Both the position numbers and the translations under genes were made by a program. From contig OZ244794.1 in NCBI GenBank assembly GCA_965219915.1, positions 3,488,916-3,552,915 on the forward strand: a DNA stretch of 64,000 nucleotides, read 5' to 3'. Of this stretch, positions 52,106 to 61,043 are shown piece by piece. This stretch comes from Bin80 sp965219915 (GTDB lineage Bacteria; Bacteroidota; Rhodothermia; Rhodothermales; Bin80). How positions within the stretch are numbered: the stretch's first letter is position 1; every line of letters starts with the position of its first letter. Below the pieces are notes generated by a model. It was not told the origin of the DNA, searched no databases, and was given only the letters and a program-made list of their open reading frames with translations.

Positions 52106-52621
52106 CTTTAATGCAGCCAAAATGAGCAATATTCGTATCCACTCACAACATTCTTATCAACCTCCTAAGCAGGTACAGCTTGAGCTACACGAAGCCCTAT
52201 CGGGAAAGGACGTGCCATTTTAGTGGAGGTTCGTCAAATTTAGGGGTTCAAGGATTGGGGTTGCCCACCCAAACCCCAATACAGATGATGCATACCGTAA
52301 GGAATCCATTTAGTGAATGAATCCGTCATTGATTCTTGCGCATGGAGGCGGTTCATAGGGGTTCTGGAAGTTTTTCGTAAGGATACAATTAATACGTCTG
52401 CACAAGCGTTTCGGTGTGTACCTGATCGTCAATCGTCAGTTGGCTGAAATAAGCCCCCGCCAGCAACTGTTCCTCTTCCCATGCAACTGAACTACCCCAA
52501 ATTACTCAATTGAATTCGCAGGCCTGGGTTGAGGAATTCTGATAGAACGGAGTTTGTGTCGCCGAGAAACATTGCGCTGGAATCTACGAATATCACACCC
52601 CCTAGCCCTTTCGCTATTAGC
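52106..52621. other. Intergenic region with remnant of a sorting-domain protein
   Basis: About 500 bases between convergent genes. A 33-codon frame from 52122 on the plus strand is not convincing. On the minus strand, 52389 to about 52500 encodes a recognisable C-terminal tail without an upstream gene (see next entry). The rest is unexplained. Confidence 0.5.
52389..52500 (-). pseudogene. Fossil C-terminus of a T9SS/FlgD-type sorting domain
   Basis: Minus-strand translation ending in a TAA at 52389-52391 contains LLAGAYFSQLTIDDQVHTET, which has the strand pattern of the last segment of type IX sorting domains (AGxYFYxLxxGxxxxTxKLV). Upstream residues resemble the VAWDG strand. No start or body remains, so only the tail survives. 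Confidence 0.4.
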
Positions 52622-54433
52622 TCAGACGAGTCCTCTCCTCATGTTTGGAGATAGATCTTTCTGAATTGAATCCAGAAACGAATCCAACGTCATTCCACCC
52701 AGGTTTTCGCCGGAACGAGCACGCACCGAGATCGTCTTTCCCTCTGCTTCGCGAGCTCCAAGAACAACCATATAGGGCACCTTCAAAAGCTCCGCATCCC
52801 GGATCTTATAACCGATTTTCTCACTGCGCACATCCAAAGTCGTACGTATTCTCTCCTCCTGAAGCTTAGCATGCACTTCTCCGGCATAATCCGCGAAACG
52901 CTCAGAAATCGACATCACCCGCACCTGCTCCGGTGCCAGCCATAAAGGAAATGCCCCCGCACAATGCTCAATCAAGACACCGATAAACCGCTCCATTGAA
53001 CCAAACGGCGCTCGATGAATCATGGCCGGTCGATGGCGTTCGTCATCTGCTCCGGTATACCATAGGTCAAAACGCTCAGGTAGGTTGTAATCCAGTTGGA
53101 CCGTACCCAATTGCCATTGCCGCCCAAGTGCATCCCGAACCATAAAATCAATCTTCGGCCCGTAAAAGGCTGCCTCCCCAAGTTCCTCGTGGACATCCAG
53201 GTTCATCTTATGTACGACCTTTCGCATCGATTCCTCGGCAGCTTCCCAGACCTCTACTGCTCCCGTGTACTTCTCATGATTACTGGGATCACGGAGAGAT
53301 AACTGCACACTGTAATCCTTGAAATCCAATGCACCTAATACCTGCAGTGCAAGATCTACGGAGTCCCAGATCTCCTCTTCAACTTGATCGTGCCGGCAAA
53401 ATATATGCGCATCGTCAACGGTAAAACCGCGTACACGTGTCAAGCCGCCAAGCTCGCCTGTTTGCTCATATCGGTAAACCTGTCCAAATTCGGCTAGCTT
53501 CACAGGCAGCTCTCGATAGCTGCGCCGCTTGTGTGAATATATTTGAATATGATGCGGACAGTTCATGGGTCTGAGCAGGTAACCGTCCGCGCCATGTGAC
53601 TGCATAGGTGGAAATTGACTCTCACTGTAATACGGGTAATGCCCGCTGGTTCGGTAGAGATCAAGGTGCCCTATATGCGGGGTGATCACAGGCTCATAGC
53701 CTCGCCGGAGTTGTTCCTTGCGTAAAAAATTCACTAATGTTTCCCGAAGCGTGGTTCCGGCTGGGAGCCACAGCGGCAGTCCCGGCCCGACCTTTTCACT
53801 GAACATGAACAACTCCAACCTCTTCCCCAGGACCCGATGGTCTCTGGCACGAGCCTGCTCCAGACGATCCAGAAACTCTTGCAACTGGATGCCATTCTTC
53901 CACGCCGTGCCATAGATGCGGATCAGTTGTGTTCTATCTGAATCTCCCCGCCAATAAGCCCCCGCAATGCCCAACAGCTTGATCCCATTGGGTTTAAGGT
54001 ATCCGGTGTGGGGAACATGCGGTCCCCTGCAAAGATCAATAAAGGGTCCCTGCTGATAGACCGTCAAAGGCGTATCTCCATCTTGGGCCGCCAGCTCTTC
54101 AATCAGTTCGAGCTTGTAAGGATTGTCCGAAAAAAGCGCACGTGCTTCGTCCAGTGCCACCTCACGGATCTCAAAACGATGCCGTTCTTTAATAATCGCC
54201 CGCATTCGATCCTCAATCCAAGACAGATCCTCTTCATGCGGAGGAGACGACATCTCGAAGTCGTAGTAGAAACGATCCTCAATCGGCGGTCCTATGGTAG
54301 GCTTCGCTTCTGGAAACCGCTCCACTACGGCCTGCGCCATAATATGCGCAGCCGAATGACGTATTTTGTAGAGTTTGGGGTCGTAACCTTCCGGTATGTA
54401 CGTTTCTGCACGCCGTAAAAGCTCCTCAGCCAT
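52622..54433 (-). CDS. thrS: Threonyl-tRNA synthetase without TGS domain
   Basis: Class II synthetase of 603 residues. The editing domain starts almost at once (IRHSAAHIMAQAVVERFP at about 24-41), so the N-terminal TGS domain of E. coli ThrS is absent. The catalytic core has the Zn-site region MNCPHH, motif 2 around YRYEQTGELGGLTRVRGFTV, and motif 3 HRAPFGSMERFIGVLIEH. The C-terminal anticodon domain starts near residue 500. Divergent from the AlkD-dehydratase gene with 66 bp between starts. Confidence 0.96.
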   Translation of the reverse strand: MAEELLRRAETYIPEGYDPKLYKIRHSAAHIMAQAVVERFPEAKPTIGPPIEDRFYYDFEMSSPPHEEDLSWIEDRMRAIIKERHRFEIREVALDEARALFSDNPYKLELIEELAAQDGDTPLTVYQQGPFIDLCRGPHVPHTGYLKPNGIKLLGIAGAYWRGDSDRTQLIRIYGTAWKNGIQLQEFLDRLEQARARDHRVLGKRLELFMFSEKVGPGLPLWLPAGTTLRETLVNFLRKEQLRRGYEPVITPHIGHLDLYRTSGHYPYYSESQFPPMQSHGADGYLLRPMNCPHHIQIYSHKRRSYRELPVKLAEFGQVYRYEQTGELGGLTRVRGFTVDDAHIFCRHDQVEEEIWDSVDLALQVLGALDFKDYSVQLSLRDPSNHEKYTGAVEVWEAAEESMRKVVHKMNLDVHEELGEAAFYGPKIDFMVRDALGRQWQLGTVQLDYNLPERFDLWYTGADDERHRPAMIHRAPFGSMERFIGVLIEHCAGAFPLWLAPEQVRVMSISERFADYAGEVHAKLQEERIRTTLDVRSEKIGYKIRDAELLKVPYMVVLGAREAEGKTISVRARSGENLGGMTLDSFLDSIQKDLSPNMRRGLV

Positions 54434-54499
54434 GCTTAAACAAGAATTATTGTTGGGCAGCAGAGGGACACGCGTTTACGTGCAAGGTGTTCCATCAGC

Positions 54500-56176
54500 A
54501 TGACTGCCAGGGATATTCAGGAACTGTTGGCGAGCATGGGGAATCCCGTGAAAGCGGCACATGCTCAACGCTTCTTCAAAACCGGCCCGGGAGAATACGG
54601 TGAGGGAGATATCTTTCGTGGAATTCGGGTGCCAGAACTGCGTAGGATCGCACAGAACTGGAAGAAGGTTTCGCTTGATGAAATGCTCGTACTCTTGCGA
54701 TCTGATTATCACGAGGACCGATTTGTAGCCCTGTGCCTCCTCGTTCACGCTTTCAAGCGCGGTAATCAGTATAGGGTGTACAACGCATATCTGGAACACA
54801 CCAGCTTTGTTAACAACTGGGATCTGGTTGATACAAGTGCACACAAGATCCTCGGACCCTATCTCTTCAAGCGCCCGCGAACACCATTATATACCCTCGC
54901 CCGAAGTGACAACCTGTGGGAGCGCCGCATCGCAATTATCTCTACCTACTATTTTATCAAACGGGACCAGTACAACGATACACTCGCGCTTTCAGATTTA
55001 CTGGCACATGACCAGGAAGATTTGATCCACAAGGCCTGCGGCTGGATGCTTCGTGAGGTTGGTAAACGCGATGAGTCTGTGCTTGCCGAATTCCTGGATG
55101 ACCCGACCGTAGCTCTGCCCCGCACTGCTTTGCGCTATGCCATAGAGCGTTTTGACCAACCTGTGAGGAGAGCCTATATGGCCAAACGTGCTGACGTGCC
55201 CGCTGATTACCGCGTCACTCACTGGCGGGCATATCGATACGTAATGGACGCGGCAAATAGACTGAAAGGAGAAGTAGTTGAAACCAAAGCCTTGCGCTCG
55301 AAAGAACTCGGAAAAGACTTCGGAGCAATCGTCTTCCTCAAACTCGAAAATGAACAGCATACCGGATCCTTTAAATACAGAGGAGCCCTGAACAAACTCT
55401 TGTCGCTGAATGAACCACGACACCCGTTGATTGCGGCGTCTACCGGTAACCATGGCCTTGCGGTTGCCCGTGTTCTTGAGGATTTTGGCGCAAAGGGAAC
55501 GATCTATATTCCTGTCACTACAGTAGAGCATAAACGTGAAGCGCTCAGCGAGGGCATTGCTGACTTCGTTCTTAGTGGGGATGACGGAATAGACGCAGAA
55601 CGCGAGGCTCGGCGTGTAGCAGAGCAGGAAAGGCTCGTGTTTATCTCTCCGTACAACGATTGGCAGGTTATAGCAGGTCAGGGGACCGTTGGGGTTGAAC
55701 TTTTGCGCCAGGCAGGATCCCTGGATTATGTCTTTGTTTCTGTGGGAGGCGGCGGCCTGATCAGCGGTTTGGCGCTTATACTGAAAAACCACCTTCCAGC
55801 TATCAAGATTATCGGGTGCTCACCCGTAAGATCAAACGTAATGCAGGCATCTGTAGAAGCTGGCCGCATCGTAGAACAACCTACACAACCTACTCTCTCT
55901 GATGGCACAGCCGGCCAAATTGAGTCTGACACCATTACCCTCCCGCTGTGCAAGGATTTAGTGGACGAATGGTTGACGGCTACGGAAGATGAGATTGCCG
56001 ATGCCATGCGCCGCATCGATCACGAGCATGGGATTAAAATTGAGGGAGCCGCTGGGGTTGCAGTTGCTTGCTTTCTGGGATACAAGAAAAACCTGACCAA
56101 AAAGCGGATCGCATTGATCATTTGCGGCGGCAATATATCCGACGAGAAATTCCAGGCTGTACTTGATAAAACCTAA
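54500..56176 (+). CDS. Fusion of AlkD-like HEAT protein and threonine/serine dehydratase
   Basis: 558 residues in one frame. N-terminal half (about 1-230) is an AlkD-family DNA alkylation-repair domain: FFKTGPGEYGEGDIFRGIRV, then NNWDLVDTSA with W107 and D111 spaced as the catalytic W/D pair of AlkD, and KACGWMLREVGKRD with W182. C-terminal half (about 245-558) is a complete fold-II PLP dehydratase: K292 in TGSFKYRGAL, STGNHGLAVA, the glycine loop VGGGGLISG, and a final ICGGN motif. Each half has the usual stand-alone length. The junction holds no conserved sequence. The next gene is a RidA homologue, which fits dehydratase chemistry. Confidence 0.85.
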   Translation: MTARDIQELLASMGNPVKAAHAQRFFKTGPGEYGEGDIFRGIRVPELRRIAQNWKKVSLDEMLVLLRSDYHEDRFVALCLLVHAFKRGNQYRVYNAYLEHTSFVNNWDLVDTSAHKILGPYLFKRPRTPLYTLARSDNLWERRIAIISTYYFIKRDQYNDTLALSDLLAHDQEDLIHKACGWMLREVGKRDESVLAEFLDDPTVALPRTALRYAIERFDQPVRRAYMAKRADVPADYRVTHWRAYRYVMDAANRLKGEVVETKALRSKELGKDFGAIVFLKLENEQHTGSFKYRGALNKLLSLNEPRHPLIAASTGNHGLAVARVLEDFGAKGTIYIPVTTVEHKREALSEGIADFVLSGDDGIDAEREARRVAEQERLVFISPYNDWQVIAGQGTVGVELLRQAGSLDYVFVSVGGGGLISGLALILKNHLPAIKIIGCSPVRSNVMQASVEAGRIVEQPTQPTLSDGTAGQIESDTITLPLCKDLVDEWLTATEDEIADAMRRIDHEHGIKIEGAAGVAVACFLGYKKNLTKKRIALIICGGNISDEKFQAVLDKT

Positions 56177-56384
56177 CTGACAGGTGGATGACTCCAGTAG
56201 GAAAAACAGTTCGTTGTTTGAAGTCTCCAATTGCTTCCAGAAATCAACGGAATCTTTATCATACTCACCGGGCAGTCAGTTCTCCCATCATACATGACTC
56301 ATCTGAAAAGATGTTCAATATTTGAAAATGTGGCCATCGCTATCATTCAACATCGCTGACACCAAATTATTGACAGACGCCGAC

Positions 56385-56915
56385 ATGCGTACCAGACTAC
56401 CTCTCATTCTTCTATTCACTCTCCTCACGGGGATGGTTTACAGCCAGGAGCTGAGCCCCGAACAACGCCTAGATGAACTTGGGATTCAACTGCCCGACCC
56501 ACCTGATCCTGTGGCTAACTATGTGGGGGCAGTGCAGACCGGCAATCTTGTCTTTCTCGCTGGACATGGACCCCTCCTGCCTGATGGCACATACATTACG
56601 GGGAAACTGGGAAGAGACCTTAACCTTTTAGAGGGGTATGCAGCTGCCAGACAAACGGGGATTGCCCTCCTAGCCACACTGAAACGGGAGATCGGTGACT
56701 TGAGTCGGGTTACACGAATAGTCAAAGTGAATGGCATGGTCAATGCAACACCAGACTATACCGAACAGCCGAACGTGATTAACGGTTGTTCGGATTTGCT
56801 CGTAGAAGTGTTTGGCCCCGAAATCGGAAAGCATGCCCGGGCAGCCGTTGGGATGAATTCCCTTCCAATTGGGATCGCAGTGGAAATAGAAATGATTGTG
56901 GAGATTCGAGAGTAG
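56385..56915 (+). CDS. RidA/YjgF-family protein with signal peptide
   Basis: 176 residues from the ATG at 56385, which opens a signal peptide (LPLILLFTLLTGMVYSQ, cleavage near residue 20). The mature part is a Rid fold with YVGAVQTGNLVFLAGHGPL, VTRIVKVNGMVNATPDY and the Arg-containing stretch ARAAVGMNSLPIGIAVEIE, matching the substrate-binding Arg region of RidA. Rid proteins hydrolyse enamine/imine intermediates made by threonine dehydratases. Neighbouring the dehydratase fusion fits that, but the signal peptide would place it outside the cytoplasm. A longer frame from 56322 exists without support. Confidence 0.82.
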   Translation: MRTRLPLILLFTLLTGMVYSQELSPEQRLDELGIQLPDPPDPVANYVGAVQTGNLVFLAGHGPLLPDGTYITGKLGRDLNLLEGYAAARQTGIALLATLKREIGDLSRVTRIVKVNGMVNATPDYTEQPNVINGCSDLLVEVFGPEIGKHARAAVGMNSLPIGIAVEIEMIVEIRE

Positions 56916-56921
56916 CTCCGA

Positions 56922-58415
56922 CTACAACGCTGCAGTACGCATATTGCGTTCAAGGGCGGAAGCGGCATTGATCACGCGGCCTACCTCCGGTGTATCAGGT
57001 ACTTCCGTTCCCGTTTCATGTAGAATCAAGTACGCCTCATCCGTCGTAAGCTCGGGGTTCATGGATCTCATTACCCCCAGTAATCCCGTCACAACAGGCG
57101 TAGCCATAGACGTGCCGCTCATAGGCTTGTATGTTCCTTCGAGGAAGGACGACAGCAAGTCAACCCCTGGTGCTGCAATCGGGCGGGAAAGGCTGCCGAC
57201 TGTATTGGAAAAACCAGCTTTTGCAAGGTCTCTGTCAACCGCCGCGACAGCAATCACACCATCAATATTGGATGGGAAATGATCAATCGCATCCTCGTTG
57301 GCATTACCCGCTGAAGCGGCCACGATAACCCCTCGGTTGATTGCGTACTCCACGGCATTCGTCAACACACGAGGCTGCACATCAGACTTACTGCCTAGCG
57401 ACATGGAGATCACATCCGCCTGGGCCCTCGTAGCATCAATGATTGCCTGCGCTATTTGCTCCAGCGAGCCTCGGCCGGCATCTCCGAGGGCCTGGAACCC
57501 CAACAATTCGATAAACCGACCCTCCCAGTTTAATGACGCAACTCCGAGACCATTGTTGGTTGTTGCACCGGCAATACCGGCACAATGCGTTCCATGTCCA
57601 TGTTCATCCCTTGTAACCCCCTCAGCGTAGACCGCTTGCAGATCTTCGTGATCAGATTCAACCCCGGTATCCAGTATGGCAACGCGAGCCTTGCGTACGG
57701 GGCTTGCATCCTCAAGCACTGCATGGGCTTCGTGCGCCTGAATAGCATCCAGAGCCCACTGCTGAGCCACATATGGATCATTCTCTAGAACTGTATTTCC
57801 CGACCGATTCCCAATCCCTTCGGATGGCGGAAGAGACAGACTGATCTCCACATTGAGTTCCACATGATCAACATTCTCTGTGTCTGCTCTGAGAGCAGAC
57901 ATCATGGCTTCAGCACGACGCGAAGACACGCTGATCAGATAAACCTGTGCCAGGTCTACATCCTCGGCAAGTGTAAGCTCAGGAAATGCACGCTCCCAGG
58001 ATTCTGCAAAACGGTCCAGGATATCCTCTACCTCAAGGATTGAATCATCGGGTCCCAACTCAACCAGTACAGATTGCTCTGTTCGGTGCCAAAATGATTG
58101 CCAAAGATGTTTGGCCCCAAATAGTAACCCTGCCAATGCCAGAGAGGCCACTCCCAGGATAACAAAAGGGCGTGCGCTTTCTGCCAGTTTTCTGAACCCC
58201 ATATATGCCGCAGCCAGAAGCAGACTGATACCGCCATCCCTGAGCAATTCAATGATCACCTGAATGAATCCTCCTCCTGACCAGAGCCGCGCAATCACTG
58301 CACCAATACCCAAAGCAAAACCTGCTAGGATAACCCAGGAGCCATTGCCCCTGTGGCCAATACCGATTGCTATAAGAAGCAAGGCGGTTGCCGTGATAAC
58401 AGTTACGATATCCAT
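56922..58415 (-). CDS. Membrane-anchored subtilisin-family serine protease
   Basis: 497 residues. Three or four hydrophobic helices at the N-terminus (about 3-20, 27-44, 60-73, 83-103), then a linker region of about 110 residues with propeptide-like strands, then a complete S8 domain: D249 in VAILDTGVESDHEDL, H274 in DEHGHGTHCAGI, an ASAGN oxyanion-region motif (N371) and S436 in GTSMATP. Multi-pass anchoring in front of a subtilase is unusual. Convergent with the RidA-like gene, 6 nt apart. Confidence 0.88.
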   Translation of the reverse strand: MDIVTVITATALLLIAIGIGHRGNGSWVILAGFALGIGAVIARLWSGGGFIQVIIELLRDGGISLLLAAAYMGFRKLAESARPFVILGVASLALAGLLFGAKHLWQSFWHRTEQSVLVELGPDDSILEVEDILDRFAESWERAFPELTLAEDVDLAQVYLISVSSRRAEAMMSALRADTENVDHVELNVEISLSLPPSEGIGNRSGNTVLENDPYVAQQWALDAIQAHEAHAVLEDASPVRKARVAILDTGVESDHEDLQAVYAEGVTRDEHGHGTHCAGIAGATTNNGLGVASLNWEGRFIELLGFQALGDAGRGSLEQIAQAIIDATRAQADVISMSLGSKSDVQPRVLTNAVEYAINRGVIVAASAGNANEDAIDHFPSNIDGVIAVAAVDRDLAKAGFSNTVGSLSRPIAAPGVDLLSSFLEGTYKPMSGTSMATPVVTGLLGVMRSMNPELTTDEAYLILHETGTEVPDTPEVGRVINAASALERNMRTAAL

Positions 58416-58513
58416 ATCGATAATTGGGAGATCCCCCTGGACTGACGTACGATCAGATTTGCGCCTGGTTGCATCAAAGTATTATATTTGTGTGAGCTTA
58501 CACTCCGCCAAGC

Positions 58514-59995
58514 ATGTCGTACATTCTCGCCCTTGATCAGGGAACCACAAGTTCGCGCGCCATTATTTTCGACGCAGAGGGTTCCATCGTAGGGATGGCG
58601 CAGCAGGAATTCCCACAGATTTATCCTCAGCCAGGGTGGGTTGAACACGATCCAAATACTATCTGGAACTCCCAACTGTCGGTGGCCCGCGAAGTCTTGC
58701 AGAACTGCGGACTGCTCTCCCAAGACATAAAGGCAATCGGAATCACCAACCAGCGCGAAACCACCATTGCGTGGGATCGGGATTCCGGTCACCCGGTCCA
58801 TAACGCTATTGTGTGGCAGGATCGTCGCACCGCCAGTCAATGCGACCAATTACGCGCTGATGGACAGGCAGATTTATTCCAGTCGCGCACTGGGCTAGTA
58901 CTGGACCCGTACTTTTCCGGTACAAAAATAAAATGGATTCTGGACCATGTTCCGGGCGCACGGGACCTTGCAGCAGCGGGCCGCCTGTGCATCGGTACAG
59001 TGGATACATGGCTGATCTGGAAGCTGACGAACGGCAGACAATACTGCACTGATGTCTCGAATGCAAGCCGTACACTGCTCTATAATATGCACGCACATGA
59101 CTGGGACAACGAGCTTTGTACGCTGCTTAATGTGCCACCGGAAATCCTGCCAGATGTCGTTCCATCAAGCGGTGTGATTGGAGAAACAACGCTCTTGGGC
59201 ACCCCGGTCCCCATCGCCGGAGTTGCCGGTGATCAACAGGCGGCCCTGTTCGGACAGGTATGTACAAAGCCCGGTATGGTAAAAAATACCTATGGTACAG
59301 GCTGTTTTCTGCTTATGAACACAGGGACAAGTGCGATCCCTTCCACAAACAGACTCCTCACCACCATCGCGTGGAAAGTGAACAACGAAACGCAGTACGC
59401 GCTTGAGGGCAGTGTCTTTGTAGGCGGTGCAGTCGTCCAATGGCTGCGCGACCAACTTGGACTTATTACCTCATCCTCCGAAGTGGAGGCACTCGCATCA
59501 CAGGTGCCGGATAATGGGGGAGTAACCATCGTACCGGCCTTTACGGGACTGGGGGCACCACATTGGGATCCCTACGCAAGAGGCACTATCGTAGGGCTGA
59601 CCCGTGGCAGCAACGCAGCGCATATTGCCCGGGCAGCACTCGAAAGTATCGCATACCAGAGCGCAGATGTAATCAGAGCCATGGAGGCAGATGCCGGTGT
59701 GGGGCTCAAGGAAGTGCGCGTAGATGGTGGAGCAACGGCAAATAACCTGCTAATGCAATTTCAGGCAGATATCCTGGGGGTTCCAGTAGTCCGGCCTGTT
59801 GTTCGCGAAACGACCGCACTAGGGGCTGCTTACCTCGCAGGAATCGCAGTGGGACAATGGGCTGGGTTTGATGATCTTAGCCAGTTGTGGCAAACAGAGC
59901 ACATTTTTGAACCTCGAAAAACACGTTCAGACGCATCTGCACTGATGGATTCGTGGGCCGCTGCTGTCGAACGCTCCAAAGGCTGGGATCAGTAA
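58514..59995 (+). CDS. glpK: Glycerol kinase
   Basis: FGGY-family kinase converting glycerol to glycerol 3-phosphate, 493 residues. N-terminal phosphate loop LALDQGTTSSRAIIFD. Family signatures: VWQDRRTASQC, GDQQAALFGQ, GVTIVPAFTGLGAPHWDPYARG and the C-terminal DGGATANNLLMQFQADIL. First gene of a two-gene unit with glpF (33 nt apart). No glpD or regulator is in the window. Confidence 0.96.
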   Translation: MSYILALDQGTTSSRAIIFDAEGSIVGMAQQEFPQIYPQPGWVEHDPNTIWNSQLSVAREVLQNCGLLSQDIKAIGITNQRETTIAWDRDSGHPVHNAIVWQDRRTASQCDQLRADGQADLFQSRTGLVLDPYFSGTKIKWILDHVPGARDLAAAGRLCIGTVDTWLIWKLTNGRQYCTDVSNASRTLLYNMHAHDWDNELCTLLNVPPEILPDVVPSSGVIGETTLLGTPVPIAGVAGDQQAALFGQVCTKPGMVKNTYGTGCFLLMNTGTSAIPSTNRLLTTIAWKVNNETQYALEGSVFVGGAVVQWLRDQLGLITSSSEVEALASQVPDNGGVTIVPAFTGLGAPHWDPYARGTIVGLTRGSNAAHIARAALESIAYQSADVIRAMEADAGVGLKEVRVDGGATANNLLMQFQADILGVPVVRPVVRETTALGAAYLAGIAVGQWAGFDDLSQLWQTEHIFEPRKTRSDASALMDSWAAAVERSKGWDQ

Positions 59996-60028
59996 CAGTA
60001 ACCTCAATATCATAAGCCTGCATCAACA

Positions 60029-60739
60029 ATGAGTCCTTTTCTGGGTGAATTTATCGGTACCGCAATACTGCTTCTTCTTGGAGATGCGGTCGTCGCAAAC
60101 GTCATACTCAAGGATACCAAGGGGCGTGGCGCCGGTTGGATTACGATCAATTTTGGCTGGGGCACAGCCGTCTTCATCGCTGTTTTTATCGTGGCCGAGT
60201 ACAGCGGTGCGCATATCAACCCGGCGGTCACACTTGGACTTGCACTTGCGGGAAGTTTTGAATGGGCATCGGTCCCCCTGTACCTTGTAGCACAATTTCT
60301 GGGAGGAGCGCTGGGAGCATTCCTGGTCTGGTTGCATTACCGCGATCACTTTGAAGCAACCGACGACGCGGACGCAAAATTGGCTGTGTTCTGCACCGCC
60401 CCCGCTATCCGCAACAACGTCTCAAACCTTCTGAGTGAAATCATTGCAACCTTTGTTCTGGTGTTCGCTGTGCTTTACATGGTGAAACCGGATGTTGGGC
60501 TTGGCGCTTTGGATGCACTTCCCGTTGGAGCTGTAGTACTGGCGATCGGGCTGACTTTAGGAGGCACAACGGGATACGCCATCAATCCTGCCCGTGACCT
60601 CAGTCCACGCATTATTCACGCACTGGTCCCCATCAGCGGTAAACGGGACAGTGACTGGGGTTACGCCTGGATTCCCGTTTTGGGACCAATCATCGGTGGA
60701 CTGCTCGCTGGAGGCGCCTTCGTACTGATTGGAAGCTAA
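60029..60739 (+). CDS. glpF: Glycerol uptake facilitator (aquaglyceroporin)
   Basis: MIP-family channel of 236 residues, six helices. The two NPA motifs are present: HINPAVTLG (about 68) and the second as AINPARDLSPR (about 190). The Asp and Arg after the second NPA are typical of glycerol facilitators. It follows glpK closely and is presumably co-expressed for glycerol use. Confidence 0.94.
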   Translation: MSPFLGEFIGTAILLLLGDAVVANVILKDTKGRGAGWITINFGWGTAVFIAVFIVAEYSGAHINPAVTLGLALAGSFEWASVPLYLVAQFLGGALGAFLVWLHYRDHFEATDDADAKLAVFCTAPAIRNNVSNLLSEIIATFVLVFAVLYMVKPDVGLGALDALPVGAVVLAIGLTLGGTTGYAINPARDLSPRIIHALVPISGKRDSDWGYAWIPVLGPIIGGLLAGGAFVLIGS

Positions 60740-61043
60740 CCGGCTGCCACAATAGCGGGATATACCGAATTGTGAGGCGGATGCGGACCGTCCACCAAGT
60801 ACCTGCCGACTGAACGTTTGAGAGACAACCGGCGATCAGTTGTTGTTTTGGGGAATTGCTACTTTTCAAGGCTGTCGATCTTCCCAATCCGAACAGAGAA
60901 TCTGCAGCTGAACCTGAGACAGTAGAGTACCCCCCCAAAAACGACACCCCAGACTGCCTAAGGCCTAAAGGGTCCCGTTGTACGAGTCTGATAATTCGGT
61001 CGGGACGGGGGACATGACCGGCTTATCTGCAAATGAACACTCT
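60740..61043. other. Intergenic region between convergent genes
   Basis: About 300 bases between glpF and the convergent glycoside-hydrolase-like gene. No gene, RNA or clear terminator hairpin with a T-run was found. Confidence 0.5.

Noticed and set aside
60740..61043. Bidirectional terminator between convergent genes
   Set aside because: No stable GC-rich hairpin followed by a T-run could be found on either strand.
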